Assembly: GCF_027706845.1 (NCBI RefSeq)
Contig: NZ_JAQGCZ010000012.1
Location: 110,880 to 174,879, forward strand
Direction: 5' to 3'
Length of the DNA: 64,000 nucleotides
Source: Mycolicibacterium sp. BiH015
GTDB taxonomy: Bacteria > Actinomycetota > Actinomycetes > Mycobacteriales > Mycobacteriaceae
Under the pieces are notes generated by a model. The model had not been told where the DNA came from. It did not search any database and saw nothing but the letters and a program-made list of their open reading frames with translations. Below are positions 23,147 to 30,758 of the stretch, piece after piece. The position numbers and the translations under genes were made by a program. The first letter of the stretch is position 1. Each line of letters starts with the position of its first letter.

Positions 23147-24756
23147 ATCGGGTTGGCGGCGGGTGTGAAGCGTTCCAGCTGAACAGGATTGAGGTCGGCG
23201 GGTGGCAGCTCGACGGGGACTCCGTCGAAGACGCGCGTCACCGTCTGATTCTCCCGGTCGAAGTTGAGCGTGCCGTGCTGGAAGTTCTGCACGATCCACA
23301 GCGGTGCCGAGATCTCGGCACTGGTCGGCAGGCCCAGCGCCCCGCGCTCGAATCCCAATGCGCCCCAGGCCTTGTATAACTCACCGGTGACGGGCTCGGC
23401 GCCGGTTTCGGGCGACCAGTACACGGCGCCGTGCTCGAAGGTGACGTAACGCGTCGAACCCAGGCCGGACGCCTCGGGTGAGGTGGGCCTGCCCAGATAG
23501 CTGTTGACTCCGCCGAGCGACTCCCACTTCGCGAAGATCGCACCGCCGCGCAGCTTTTCGGCGAGTTGCTCGGGCCCGGGCGGATCGTTGAACCGCGCGG
23601 CGATGTTGCGGATCTCGGGCATCAGCGCATACGCCGCGGCGCCTGGGCACTCGGTGATGCCCACGTCGCGGTGCGTGAAGATCGTCGGCAGTGTCGGCGA
23701 AGCACCGAACGGGAACTTGGTGAACGAACCGCCTTCCGACGGCAGCACGACCGTGCCGAGCGGATCGACACCCGCCTGGCCCAGCACCCAGCCGAGAAGT
23801 CGTCCGGTGTTGCGTAATTGGATCGGGGTGGGGGGCACGGTCTCGAAGTTGCCCAGCATGGCGACGCCCCACGTGTTGTGGTTGAAGCCGCCGGTGTGGG
23901 CGCCCTCTACGGGCCGGTTCATGCCGCCGGCGCGGCCTTCGAATACCTGACCGTACTTGTCCACCATCGCGTTGTAGGCGATGTCGCACCAGCCCAGGGT
24001 GCGTGTGTGGTACTCGTAGATCGACCTGATGATGCCGGCGGAGTCGCCGGGTGCGTACTCGTTGCTGCCGGCGGTGTGGTGCACGACGCCTGCCCGGATC
24101 CTGGTGTCGTAGCGCGGTTCTCCGCACCGCATGCCCTCGTCAGCGCCCCACTGCGCGCGGTTGATGATCTGCGGTGGCTGGCCGGCGGGGGTCGCGGCGC
24201 TGGGTAGCGGTCCGAGATCCGGCGGGGCCTCGGGTGGGCTGATGAGCACAGCGGTGATGTTCTGCGAGAACGGCTGCTCGACATTGGCAGGCACGTATCC
24301 CAGCGGGGGCTTGTCGTCGGGCTTGGGTTGTGCGGCGGGCGGGGTCGTCGGCGCGCCGGGCGGTCGCGTGACCGCGATCTGGACGGTGTGAGTGCGGCCG
24401 ATGAACACCGGCTCGGTGCCGCGTGGCCCCGGCAGGTCTGCGCCGACACCTTCCAGTGGCTCGGCCTCGTACCAGGGCCCCCACGAACCGTCGTCCTTCT
24501 TGGCGCGCACGCGTGCGGATGTCCCGCGCAGGTCGTCGGAGGTCAGTGCGACCAGGGAGAAGGGCGTGTCCTGGTGGAGTTCGCGGATCGTCTCTCCGGC
24601 GCCGAGATCGGTCAGCGGCTGCGCGACGAGTTGAGGGGCGTCGGCCGCCGCGTTCTCCTCGGCGCCGGGAACGCCGGAAATCGCCCACGGCAGCAGCACC
24701 ACTGTCGCCGCAAGCGCGGTGAACAGTATCGACGGCGCGGGGCGGCGATACAGCAC
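23143..24756 (-). CDS. csp: Secreted PGRP-type N-acetylmuramoyl-L-alanine amidase with LGFP repeats (Rv3811 homologue)
   Basis: The 537-residue protein begins with a signal peptide or anchor ('SILFTALAATVVLLPWAISG'), followed by a beta region and a Pro-rich linker (to ~residue 185). The peptidoglycan-recognition amidase domain covers residues ~190-370, with zinc ligands in 'GVVHHTAGSNEY', 'TIFTHRDVGITECPG' and the catalytic Tyr region 'DIAYNAMVDKYGQVFEGRAGG'. Two or three LGFP repeats follow ('YLGRPTSPEASGLGSTRYVTF', 'GALGLPTSAE'). It is exported to cleave or bind peptidoglycan. The length is close to Rv3811 (539). It is convergent with the LAL regulator and downstream of erp on the same strand. 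Confidence 0.9.
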   Translation of the reverse strand: MLYRRPAPSILFTALAATVVLLPWAISGVPGAEENAAADAPQLVAQPLTDLGAGETIRELHQDTPFSLVALTSDDLRGTSARVRAKKDDGSWGPWYEAEPLEGVGADLPGPRGTEPVFIGRTHTVQIAVTRPPGAPTTPPAAQPKPDDKPPLGYVPANVEQPFSQNITAVLISPPEAPPDLGPLPSAATPAGQPPQIINRAQWGADEGMRCGEPRYDTRIRAGVVHHTAGSNEYAPGDSAGIIRSIYEYHTRTLGWCDIAYNAMVDKYGQVFEGRAGGMNRPVEGAHTGGFNHNTWGVAMLGNFETVPPTPIQLRNTGRLLGWVLGQAGVDPLGTVVLPSEGGSFTKFPFGASPTLPTIFTHRDVGITECPGAAAYALMPEIRNIAARFNDPPGPEQLAEKLRGGAIFAKWESLGGVNSYLGRPTSPEASGLGSTRYVTFEHGAVYWSPETGAEPVTGELYKAWGALGFERGALGLPTSAEISAPLWIVQNFQHGTLNFDRENQTVTRVFDGVPVELPPADLNPVQLERFTPAANPI

Positions 24757-24832
24757 GGACTGATGTTACGTATGTGCCAGATGATACTTGTGGTGCGACA
24801 CGCGATTGGCGGCGCTCCATGCGGCCATCCAC

Positions 24833-24873
24833 AACGGCACCGCAGAGCGGGTCAGCGCTTCTGCGGTGCCGTT
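24833..24873 (-). terminator. Strong hairpin downstream of erp
   Basis: AACGGCACCGCAGA (24833-24846) and TCTGCGGTGCCGTT (24860-24873) form a perfect 14-bp stem with a 13-base loop, starting 16 bases past the erp stop. No U tract follows on the minus strand, as often in mycobacteria. Confidence 0.7.
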
Positions 24874-24889
24874 CGGTGGCAGGACCGGT

Positions 24890-25855
24890 TTACGCGCCCG
24901 GCTCGATCGCGGCTTCGGCGGCGCCGAGGCCCGCTTCGACCGGTGCGGCTACGTCAGCGGCGGCCGTTGCCAGAGGCGCCGCGGGAACCGGCGGCACCGG
25001 CGGCTTGACCGCGGACATGATCGCGGGCATCAGGACGCCTTTGAGCAGGTCGATCGCCTCGCCGGCGCCCAGTGAGTTGGCGGCGCTGGTCAGATCACCC
25101 AGCAGCCCACCGCTGGTCGATGGGGCCGGCTGGGTGGCGGCCAACGTCGGATCGCCGAGCACCGGGTAGGAGCCCAATGCGGGGTCCAGGCCGATCGGCG
25201 CCGAGATCGGGATCTCACCGGTGGCGGGCAGTCCGGAGGTGGAGACGGGCAGAGCGCCCAGGGCCGGATCCGTCAACGCAGGCGGCGTGGTCAGGCCGGG
25301 GGTGGTGAGCCCTGGGTCAAGAGAGGATGTCAGGCCCGGATCCGTCAGGGACGGCGTCGTCAGGCCGGGGGAAGCCAGCGCCGGATCGGTCAGGCTCGGG
25401 GTGGTCAGACCAGGTGTGGTCAGACCGGGCGTGGTGAGCCCTGGCGTCGTCAGGCCAGGTGTCGCAGCCGTCGGGCTGGTCAGGGCCGGATTGGCAAGGC
25501 TGGGGTCGGTCAGCGACGGGGCCGCGGACAACCCGGGCATCAGGCCCGGGGTGCCCAGTCCCGGGCTGGTGAGTGTGGTCGGTGCCGAGGCGCCCGATCC
25601 GGTCAGCAGGCCGGTCGGCAGCGGCGGCAGGTTGATCCCGAACTGCGAAAGACCCTGGGAGAGGGCGGTGATCAGCTCGCCGGGCAGGTCTGTGATGGTG
25701 GCGGCCTGGACGAACTCACGGTGCTGGGGTGCGCCTTGGCTCTCAGACTGGGCGGAAAGCTCTGAAACAGCAATAACGGCAACAGGACTCGCGACTGCCA
25801 GAGCGGCGACTGTGCTCAGGGCTGTCGAGAGCCGGCGGCGACGTCGGTTCGGCAC
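24890..25855 (-). CDS. erp: Exported repetitive protein Erp (PirG)
   Basis: The 321-residue surface protein has a basic signal peptide ('MPNRRRRRLSTALSTVAALA') and a central region (residues ~95-200) of degenerate PGLTx / PxLTDP repeats. There are four consecutive PGLTT units plus variants such as PSLTDP and PALAS. The C-terminal domain is Ala/Pro-rich and hydrophobic. In M. tuberculosis Erp (Rv3810) is a virulence-associated cell-wall protein whose repeat number varies between species. The gene lies just upstream of csp on the minus strand and is divergent from glf, as in M. tuberculosis. The repeat array may be hypervariable between strains. Confidence 0.9.
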   Translation of the reverse strand: MPNRRRRRLSTALSTVAALAVASPVAVIAVSELSAQSESQGAPQHREFVQAATITDLPGELITALSQGLSQFGINLPPLPTGLLTGSGASAPTTLTSPGLGTPGLMPGLSAAPSLTDPSLANPALTSPTAATPGLTTPGLTTPGLTTPGLTTPSLTDPALASPGLTTPSLTDPGLTSSLDPGLTTPGLTTPPALTDPALGALPVSTSGLPATGEIPISAPIGLDPALGSYPVLGDPTLAATQPAPSTSGGLLGDLTSAANSLGAGEAIDLLKGVLMPAIMSAVKPPVPPVPAAPLATAAADVAAPVEAGLGAAEAAIEPGA

Positions 25856-25980
25856 GGAAGTCTCCTCGATACAGGGGGTTGTGTAGAAATCGGGTCAGTC
25901 GTTCGCGACCGATGTTACTGATGTGACTGGTGGGTCCAGAGTGATGAGACTGAATCGTGAGCGAATCGCGACCTCTGAAT

Positions 25981-26064
25981 CCCGTCGCTTCGCTCGCCCC
26001 GTTTGACTCTTCCCGTCGCTTCGCTCGCCTCGTTTGACTCTTCCCGTCGCTTCGCTCGCCCCGT
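25981..26064. repeat. 31-bp tandem repeat, 2.7 copies, in the erp-glf intergenic region
   Basis: Two complete 31-base units (25981-26011 and 26012-26042, one difference) and a partial third (26043-26064) share the core CGTCGCTTCGCTCGCC followed by CGTTTGACTCTT. They occupy the 264-base gap between divergent erp and glf (25856-26119). Read on the minus strand the core is GGCGAGCGAAGCGACGGGAA. An in-frame ATG of glf's reading frame lies in the array, but the real start is downstream. Confidence 0.9.
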
Positions 26065-26119
26065 GCCGCGGCCCCGCCAACTCGGGTCCGACCGCTTTGG
26101 TCCGATACCCTTGCTGCCG

Positions 26120-27325
26120 ATGAACTCTGGATTCGATCTCTTCGTCGTGGGCTCCGGGTTCTTCGGCCTCACGATTGCCGAGCGGGCGGCGACGCAGCTC
26201 AACAAGCGCGTCCTCGTCGTCGACCGACGCCCGCACATCGGCGGCAACGCCTACTCGGAGGCCGAACCGCAGACCGGCATCGAGGTCCACAAGTACGGCG
26301 CACATCTGTTCCACACGAGCAATCAGCGGGTGTGGGACTACGTGCGGCAATTCACCGACTTCACCGGCTACCAGCACCGCGTCTTCGCGCTGCACGACGG
26401 TCAGGCCTATCAGTTCCCGATGGGCCTCGGCCTGGTCAGCCAGTTCTTCGGCCGCTATTTCACCCCGGACGAGGCCCGCGCGCTGATCAAGGAGCAGGCC
26501 GCCGAGATCGAAACGGCCGACGCGCAAAATCTGGAAGAAAAGGCCATCTCGCTGATCGGACGCCCGCTGTACGAGGCTTTCGTCAAGCATTACACCGCCA
26601 AGCAGTGGCAGACCGACCCCAAGCAGCTGCCGGCGAGCAACATCACGCGCCTGCCGGTGCGCTACACCTTCGACAACCGCTACTTCAACGACACCTACGA
26701 GGGTCTGCCCGTCGACGGTTACACCGCCTGGCTGGAGAACATGGCCGCCGACGAGCGCATCGAGGTGCGGCTGGACACCGACTGGTTCGACGTCCGCGAT
26801 CAGCTGCGTGCCGACAACCCGGACGCGCCCGTGGTGTACACCGGCCCACTGGACCGCTACTTCGACTACGCCGAAGGCCGGCTGGGGTGGCGCACCCTCG
26901 ACTTCGAGCTCGAGGTGCTCGACACCGGCGATTTTCAAGGCACGCCCGTCATGAACTACAACGACGCCGACGTGCCCTACACCCGCATCCACGAGTTCCG
27001 GCACTTCCACCCCGAACGCGCCTACCCGACGGACAAGACGGTGATCATGCGCGAGTTCTCGCGGTTCGCCGAGAACGACGACGAGCCCTACTATCCGATC
27101 AACACCGACGCCGACCGCGCGGTGCTCGCCGCCTACCGGGCGCGGGCCAAAGCGGAGACGGCGTCATCGAAGGTTCTGTTCGGTGGCCGACTGGGCACCT
27201 ACCAGTACCTGGACATGCACATGGCGATCGCCAGCGCGCTGAATATGTTCGACAACACCCTCGCGCCACATCTGCGTGACGGTGCGCCGCTGGCCGAGCC
27301 CGACACAGAAAGCAACCGAGCATGA
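26120..27325 (+). CDS. glf: UDP-galactopyranose mutase
   Basis: The 401-residue flavoenzyme interconverts UDP-Galp and UDP-Galf, the galactan precursor. The FAD-binding Gly motif is at the N-terminus ('FVVGSGFFGLTIAERAA', then 'VVDRRPHIGGNAYSE'); conserved 'YGAHLFHTS', 'KHYTAKQWQTDP' and 'RFAENDDEPYYPI' match Rv3809c. It is cytosolic. Start ATG 26120 gives the family length (399 in M. tuberculosis); earlier starts lie in the tandem repeat. The stop overlaps the glfT2 start (ATGA), opening the plus-strand envelope operon. Confidence 0.97.
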   Translation: MNSGFDLFVVGSGFFGLTIAERAATQLNKRVLVVDRRPHIGGNAYSEAEPQTGIEVHKYGAHLFHTSNQRVWDYVRQFTDFTGYQHRVFALHDGQAYQFPMGLGLVSQFFGRYFTPDEARALIKEQAAEIETADAQNLEEKAISLIGRPLYEAFVKHYTAKQWQTDPKQLPASNITRLPVRYTFDNRYFNDTYEGLPVDGYTAWLENMAADERIEVRLDTDWFDVRDQLRADNPDAPVVYTGPLDRYFDYAEGRLGWRTLDFELEVLDTGDFQGTPVMNYNDADVPYTRIHEFRHFHPERAYPTDKTVIMREFSRFAENDDEPYYPINTDADRAVLAAYRARAKAETASSKVLFGGRLGTYQYLDMHMAIASALNMFDNTLAPHLRDGAPLAEPDTESNRA

Positions 27326-29268
27326 GTGACATCCCGTCCGGAGCGCTGCAGCCCGGACAGTCGCGGGCGGTCAGCCCCCTGGCCCGTGTGATCCTGCCGC
27401 GGCCGGGTGAACCGCTCGACGTCCGCAAGCTCTATATAGAGGAATCGGACACCAACGCACGGCGCGCCCATGCGCCTACGCGAACCACGCTGGAGATCGG
27501 CGCCGAATCCGAGGTGTCCTTCGCCACCTACTTCAACGCGTTCCCCGCCAGCTACTGGCGGCGGTGGTCGATCCTCGAATCCGTGGTGCTGCGCGTGGAG
27601 CTCACCGGAAGCGCGCGCGTCGACGTCTATCGGTCCAAGGCGACCGGTGCCCGCATCACCGTCGGCGGTGCCCCGGTCCACAGCACCACCGATGGCGAGC
27701 CGGCCGTTGCCGAGTTCGAGATCGAGCTGACCCCGTTCGAGGACGGTGGCTGGATCTGGTTCGACATCACCACCGACGCGAAGTCCACGCTGCACCACGC
27801 GGCCTGGTATGCGCCGATCGCGGCTCCCGGCCGGGCCAACATCGCCGTCGGCATCCCGACCTTCAACCGGCCGTCGGACTGTGTCAACGCACTGGCCGCG
27901 CTGACCTCGGACCCGTTAGTGGACGAGGTCATCAGCGCGGTGATCGTCTCCGACCAGGGCACGAAGAAGGCCAAGGACCATCCCGGCTTCGACGCGGCCG
28001 CCGCGGCGCTGGGCTCTCGCCTGTCCATCCACAACCAGCCCAACCTCGGTGGCTCGGGCGGCTACAGCCGCGTCATGTACGAGGCGCTGAAGAACACCGA
28101 CTGCGAACAGATCCTGTTCATGGACGACGACATCCGCATCGAACCGGACTCGATCCTGCGGGCGCTGGCGCTCAACCGGTTCGCGAAGGTGCCGACGCTG
28201 GTCGGCGGACAGATGCTCAACCTGCAGGAACCGTCGCACCTGCATGTCATGGGCGAGATGGTCGACTCCGAGAACTTCATGTGGACCGGCGCCGTCAACA
28301 CCGAGTACGACCACAACTTCGCGAAGTACCCGCTCAACGACGAGGACGAATACCGCAGCAGGTTGCTGCACCGGCGCATCGACGTCGACTACAACGGCTG
28401 GTGGATGTGCATGATCCCGCGCCAGGTCGCCGAGGAACTGGGCCAGCCGCTGCCGCTGTTCATCAAGTGGGACGACGCGGACTACGGATTGCGCGCCGGT
28501 GAGCACGGCTACCCGACGGTCACGCTGCCGGGAGCGGCGATCTGGCACATGGCATGGAGCGACAAGGACGACGCCATCGACTGGCAGGCGTATTTCCATC
28601 TGCGCAACAGGCTCGTCGTCGCCGCGCTGCACTGGGACGGCAAGATCAGCGGACTGCTGGCCAGCCACATGAAGGCCACCCTCAAACACCTTCTGTGCCT
28701 TGAGTATTCGACCGTCGCCATTCAGAACAAGGCGATGGACGACTTCCTGGCCGGGCCCGAGCACATCTTCTCGATCCTGGAATCCGCGCTGCCGGACGTG
28801 CGAAAGATGCGCCAGGAGTTCCCCGATGCAGTGGTGCTGGAGAGTGCGACCGTGCTGCCCGCCCCGTCGGACAAGCGGTGGCGGAAGAAGGTCGACATCC
28901 CGACCAACCCGCTGGCGATCTCCACGAGGCTCGCCCGCGGCGTCGTGCACCAGCTCAAGCCGCACGATCCGGTGCACCACCAGCGCCCGCAGATCAACGT
29001 CGCGACGCAGGACGCGCGCTGGTTCTCCCTGTGCAAGGTCGACGGCGTGACCGTGACGACCGCCGACGGCAGGGGCGTGGTCTACCGGCAGCGCGACCGG
29101 GAGAAGATGTTCGAACTGCTGCGCGAGTCGGTGAAGCGCCAGGCGCTGCTGGCCCGCAAGTTCAACCGCATGCGCAAGGTGTATCGGGCCGCTTTGCCGA
29201 TGCTGACCAGTACGCAGAGGTGGGAAGCGGTGCTGAATTCCGAGTCCGCGGAAGCCCGCAATGGCTGA
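27322..29268 (+). CDS. glfT2: Galactofuranosyltransferase GlfT2
   Basis: The 648-residue processive enzyme adds alternating beta-1,5 and beta-1,6 Galf residues to the lipid-linked galactan. An N-terminal beta-sandwich domain (~1-170) precedes a GT-A domain with the metal-binding Asp268-Asp269-Asp270 ('LFMDDDIRIEPD') and the catalytic 'WDDADYG' (Asp384-Asp385), plus 'AIWHMAWSDKDD' with the metal-binding His. A helical C-terminal region mediates tetramer formation in the M. tuberculosis enzyme (637 residues). It is coupled to glf at the 5' end and overlaps the PAP2 gene by 8 bases at the 3' end. Confidence 0.96.
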   Translation: MSDIPSGALQPGQSRAVSPLARVILPRPGEPLDVRKLYIEESDTNARRAHAPTRTTLEIGAESEVSFATYFNAFPASYWRRWSILESVVLRVELTGSARVDVYRSKATGARITVGGAPVHSTTDGEPAVAEFEIELTPFEDGGWIWFDITTDAKSTLHHAAWYAPIAAPGRANIAVGIPTFNRPSDCVNALAALTSDPLVDEVISAVIVSDQGTKKAKDHPGFDAAAAALGSRLSIHNQPNLGGSGGYSRVMYEALKNTDCEQILFMDDDIRIEPDSILRALALNRFAKVPTLVGGQMLNLQEPSHLHVMGEMVDSENFMWTGAVNTEYDHNFAKYPLNDEDEYRSRLLHRRIDVDYNGWWMCMIPRQVAEELGQPLPLFIKWDDADYGLRAGEHGYPTVTLPGAAIWHMAWSDKDDAIDWQAYFHLRNRLVVAALHWDGKISGLLASHMKATLKHLLCLEYSTVAIQNKAMDDFLAGPEHIFSILESALPDVRKMRQEFPDAVVLESATVLPAPSDKRWRKKVDIPTNPLAISTRLARGVVHQLKPHDPVHHQRPQINVATQDARWFSLCKVDGVTVTTADGRGVVYRQRDREKMFELLRESVKRQALLARKFNRMRKVYRAALPMLTSTQRWEAVLNSESAEARNG

Positions 29269-29800
29269 GAGCCCGCGCGGCGAGGACGCCGTGCTGGTGG
29301 CCGTGCAGGCCGCCCTGGCGCAACGCCCCGGGGTGTTGCCGGCCGCACGAGGGCTTTCCCACTTCGGCGAGCACAGTCTCGGCTGGCTGGCGGTGGCCGC
29401 GCTCGGCGCGCTGCTGTCGCCGAACAAGCGCCGGGATTATCTCGCCGCGGGTGCGGGCGCATTCCTGGCCCACGCCGCTGCCGTCGTGATCAAGCGGGTG
29501 GTACGGCGCGAACGCCCGCACCACCCCGCGATCGCGGTCAACGTCGGGACGCCGAGCCGGTTGAGTTTCCCGTCCGCCCACGCCACGTCGACGACGGCGG
29601 CCGCGGTGCTGCTGGCGCGGCCGACCGGTCTGCCGCTGCCCGCGCTGCTGGTGCCGCCGATGGTGTTGTCCCGCCTGGTCGTCGGCGTGCACTATCCGAC
29701 CGACGTCCTCGCGGGCGTCGCGGTCGGAACCGCTGTTGCGAAGGTCGTCGAAGGAGTGGCGATGAGCGCTTTCGCGAAGAGCAGAGGAGTTGCGCGGTGA
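29261..29800 (+). CDS. PAP2-family decaprenyl-phosphoryl-ribose 5-phosphate phosphatase candidate (Rv3807c homologue)
   Basis: The 179-residue membrane protein has the three PAP2 motifs: 'KRVVRRERP', 'PSAHATST' and 'SRLVVGVHYPTDVLAG', with about five hydrophobic segments. Rv3807c has been proposed to dephosphorylate DPPR to decaprenyl-phosphoryl-ribose between UbiA and DprE1, and its position directly before ubiA supports this. The start is ATG 29261, overlapping the glfT2 stop by 8 bases. The 3' end carries one unit of a short imperfect repeat, so the last residues ('AMSAFAKSRGVAR') probably reflect the repeat rather than conserved sequence. Confidence 0.88.
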   Translation: MAESPRGEDAVLVAVQAALAQRPGVLPAARGLSHFGEHSLGWLAVAALGALLSPNKRRDYLAAGAGAFLAHAAAVVIKRVVRRERPHHPAIAVNVGTPSRLSFPSAHATSTTAAAVLLARPTGLPLPALLVPPMVLSRLVVGVHYPTDVLAGVAVGTAVAKVVEGVAMSAFAKSRGVAR

Positions 29801-29828
29801 GCGCTTGCGGGAAGAGCAGAGGGTGGCG
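29762..29828 (+). repeat. Imperfect direct repeat duplicating a start-codon region before ubiA
   Basis: Unit A (29762-29796) and unit B (29797-29828) each begin with [A/G]TGAGCGCTT and contain GAAGAGCAGAGG, and both lead to another ATGAGC, the true ubiA start at 29829. Thus three start-like [A/G]TGAGC sequences lie in series. The core GAGCG...GCGGGAAGAG resembles the minus-strand core of the repeat upstream of glf. Confidence 0.75.
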
Positions 29829-30758
29829 ATGAGCACATCGGAAGTCGCATCCGCGACGAATTCGGCCGCCGGCCCGCCGAAGAATGTCGTCACCGGAATC
29901 ATCAAGGCGATCCGCCCCAAGCAGTGGGTCAAGAACCTGTTGGTTCTCGCAGCGCCGATCGCGGCTCTCGGTGCCGAGGTGCCGTACGACTACGACGAGA
30001 TGGCGATCAACATCCTGATCGCATTCGTCTCGTTCTCGCTGGCCGCGTCCTGCATCTATCTGGTCAACGACTCACGTGACGTCGAGGCCGACCGCCAGCA
30101 TCCGACCAAGCGGTTCCGGCCGATCGCCGCGGGCGTGGTGCCCGAATGGCTGGCCTACACCCTTGCGGTGGTCCTTGGCCTCGCCGCTCTGGGGATCTCG
30201 TTGATCGCCTCGCCGAACCTCACCGTCGTGATCGCGGTGTACATCGCGATGCAGCTGGCGTACTGCTTCGGACTCAAACATCAAGCGGTGCTTGACATCT
30301 GCATCGTGTCGTCGGCGTACCTGATCCGGGCCATCGCGGGCGGCGCGGCCGCGGGCATCCCGCTGTCGCAGTGGTTCCTGTTGGTGATGACGTTCGGCTC
30401 GCTGTTCATGGTCGCCGGAAAGCGGTACGCCGAACTGCAACTGGCCGAACGCACGGGCGCCAAGATCCGCAAGTCGCTGGAGAGCTATACGGCGTCCTAT
30501 CTGCGATTCGTGTGGACGGTGGCGGCGACGGCGATGGTGGTCTGCTACAGCCTGTGGGCCTTCGAGCGTGACGGCGCCAACGCGTCCTGGTACGCGGTCA
30601 CCATCATCCCCATCACCATCGCGATCCTGCGCTACGCCGTCGACGTCGACGGTGGACTGGCCGGTGAGCCCGAGGAGATTGCGCTGAAGGACCGCGTCCT
30701 GCAGCTGCTGTTGCTGGCGTGGATCGGGACCATCGGTGCGGCAGTCTTCCTCGGCTGA
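29829..30758 (+). CDS. ubiA: Decaprenyl-phosphate phosphoribosyltransferase (DPPR synthase)
   Basis: The 309-residue polytopic enzyme transfers phosphoribose from PRPP to decaprenyl phosphate, the first committed step to the arabinose donor. The UbiA-superfamily Asp motif 'NDSRDVEADRQHPTKRFRP' is at residues ~80-98, with about eight to nine membrane helices; the N-terminus 'KAIRPKQWVKNLLV' matches Rv3806c. Start ATG 29829 has GAGGG at five-base spacing; a TTG 39 bases upstream in the repeat is less likely. Changes in ubiA are known to raise ethambutol tolerance in M. tuberculosis. aftB begins inside the 3' end. Confidence 0.95.
   Translation: MSTSEVASATNSAAGPPKNVVTGIIKAIRPKQWVKNLLVLAAPIAALGAEVPYDYDEMAINILIAFVSFSLAASCIYLVNDSRDVEADRQHPTKRFRPIAAGVVPEWLAYTLAVVLGLAALGISLIASPNLTVVIAVYIAMQLAYCFGLKHQAVLDICIVSSAYLIRAIAGGAAAGIPLSQWFLLVMTFGSLFMVAGKRYAELQLAERTGAKIRKSLESYTASYLRFVWTVAATAMVVCYSLWAFERDGANASWYAVTIIPITIAILRYAVDVDGGLAGEPEEIALKDRVLQLLLLAWIGTIGAAVFLG

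Noticed and set aside
25221..25886. 221-codon plus-strand frame with VRPGVVSPG repeats
   Set aside because: It is the reverse-strand image of the Erp PGLTT repeats.
25981..26064. CRISPR array
   Set aside because: The units are directly adjacent with no spacers and no cas genes are in the window.
26003..26119. N-terminal extension of glf
   Set aside because: It is translated tandem repeat and is not present in Glf proteins; the FAD motif starts right after ATG 26120.
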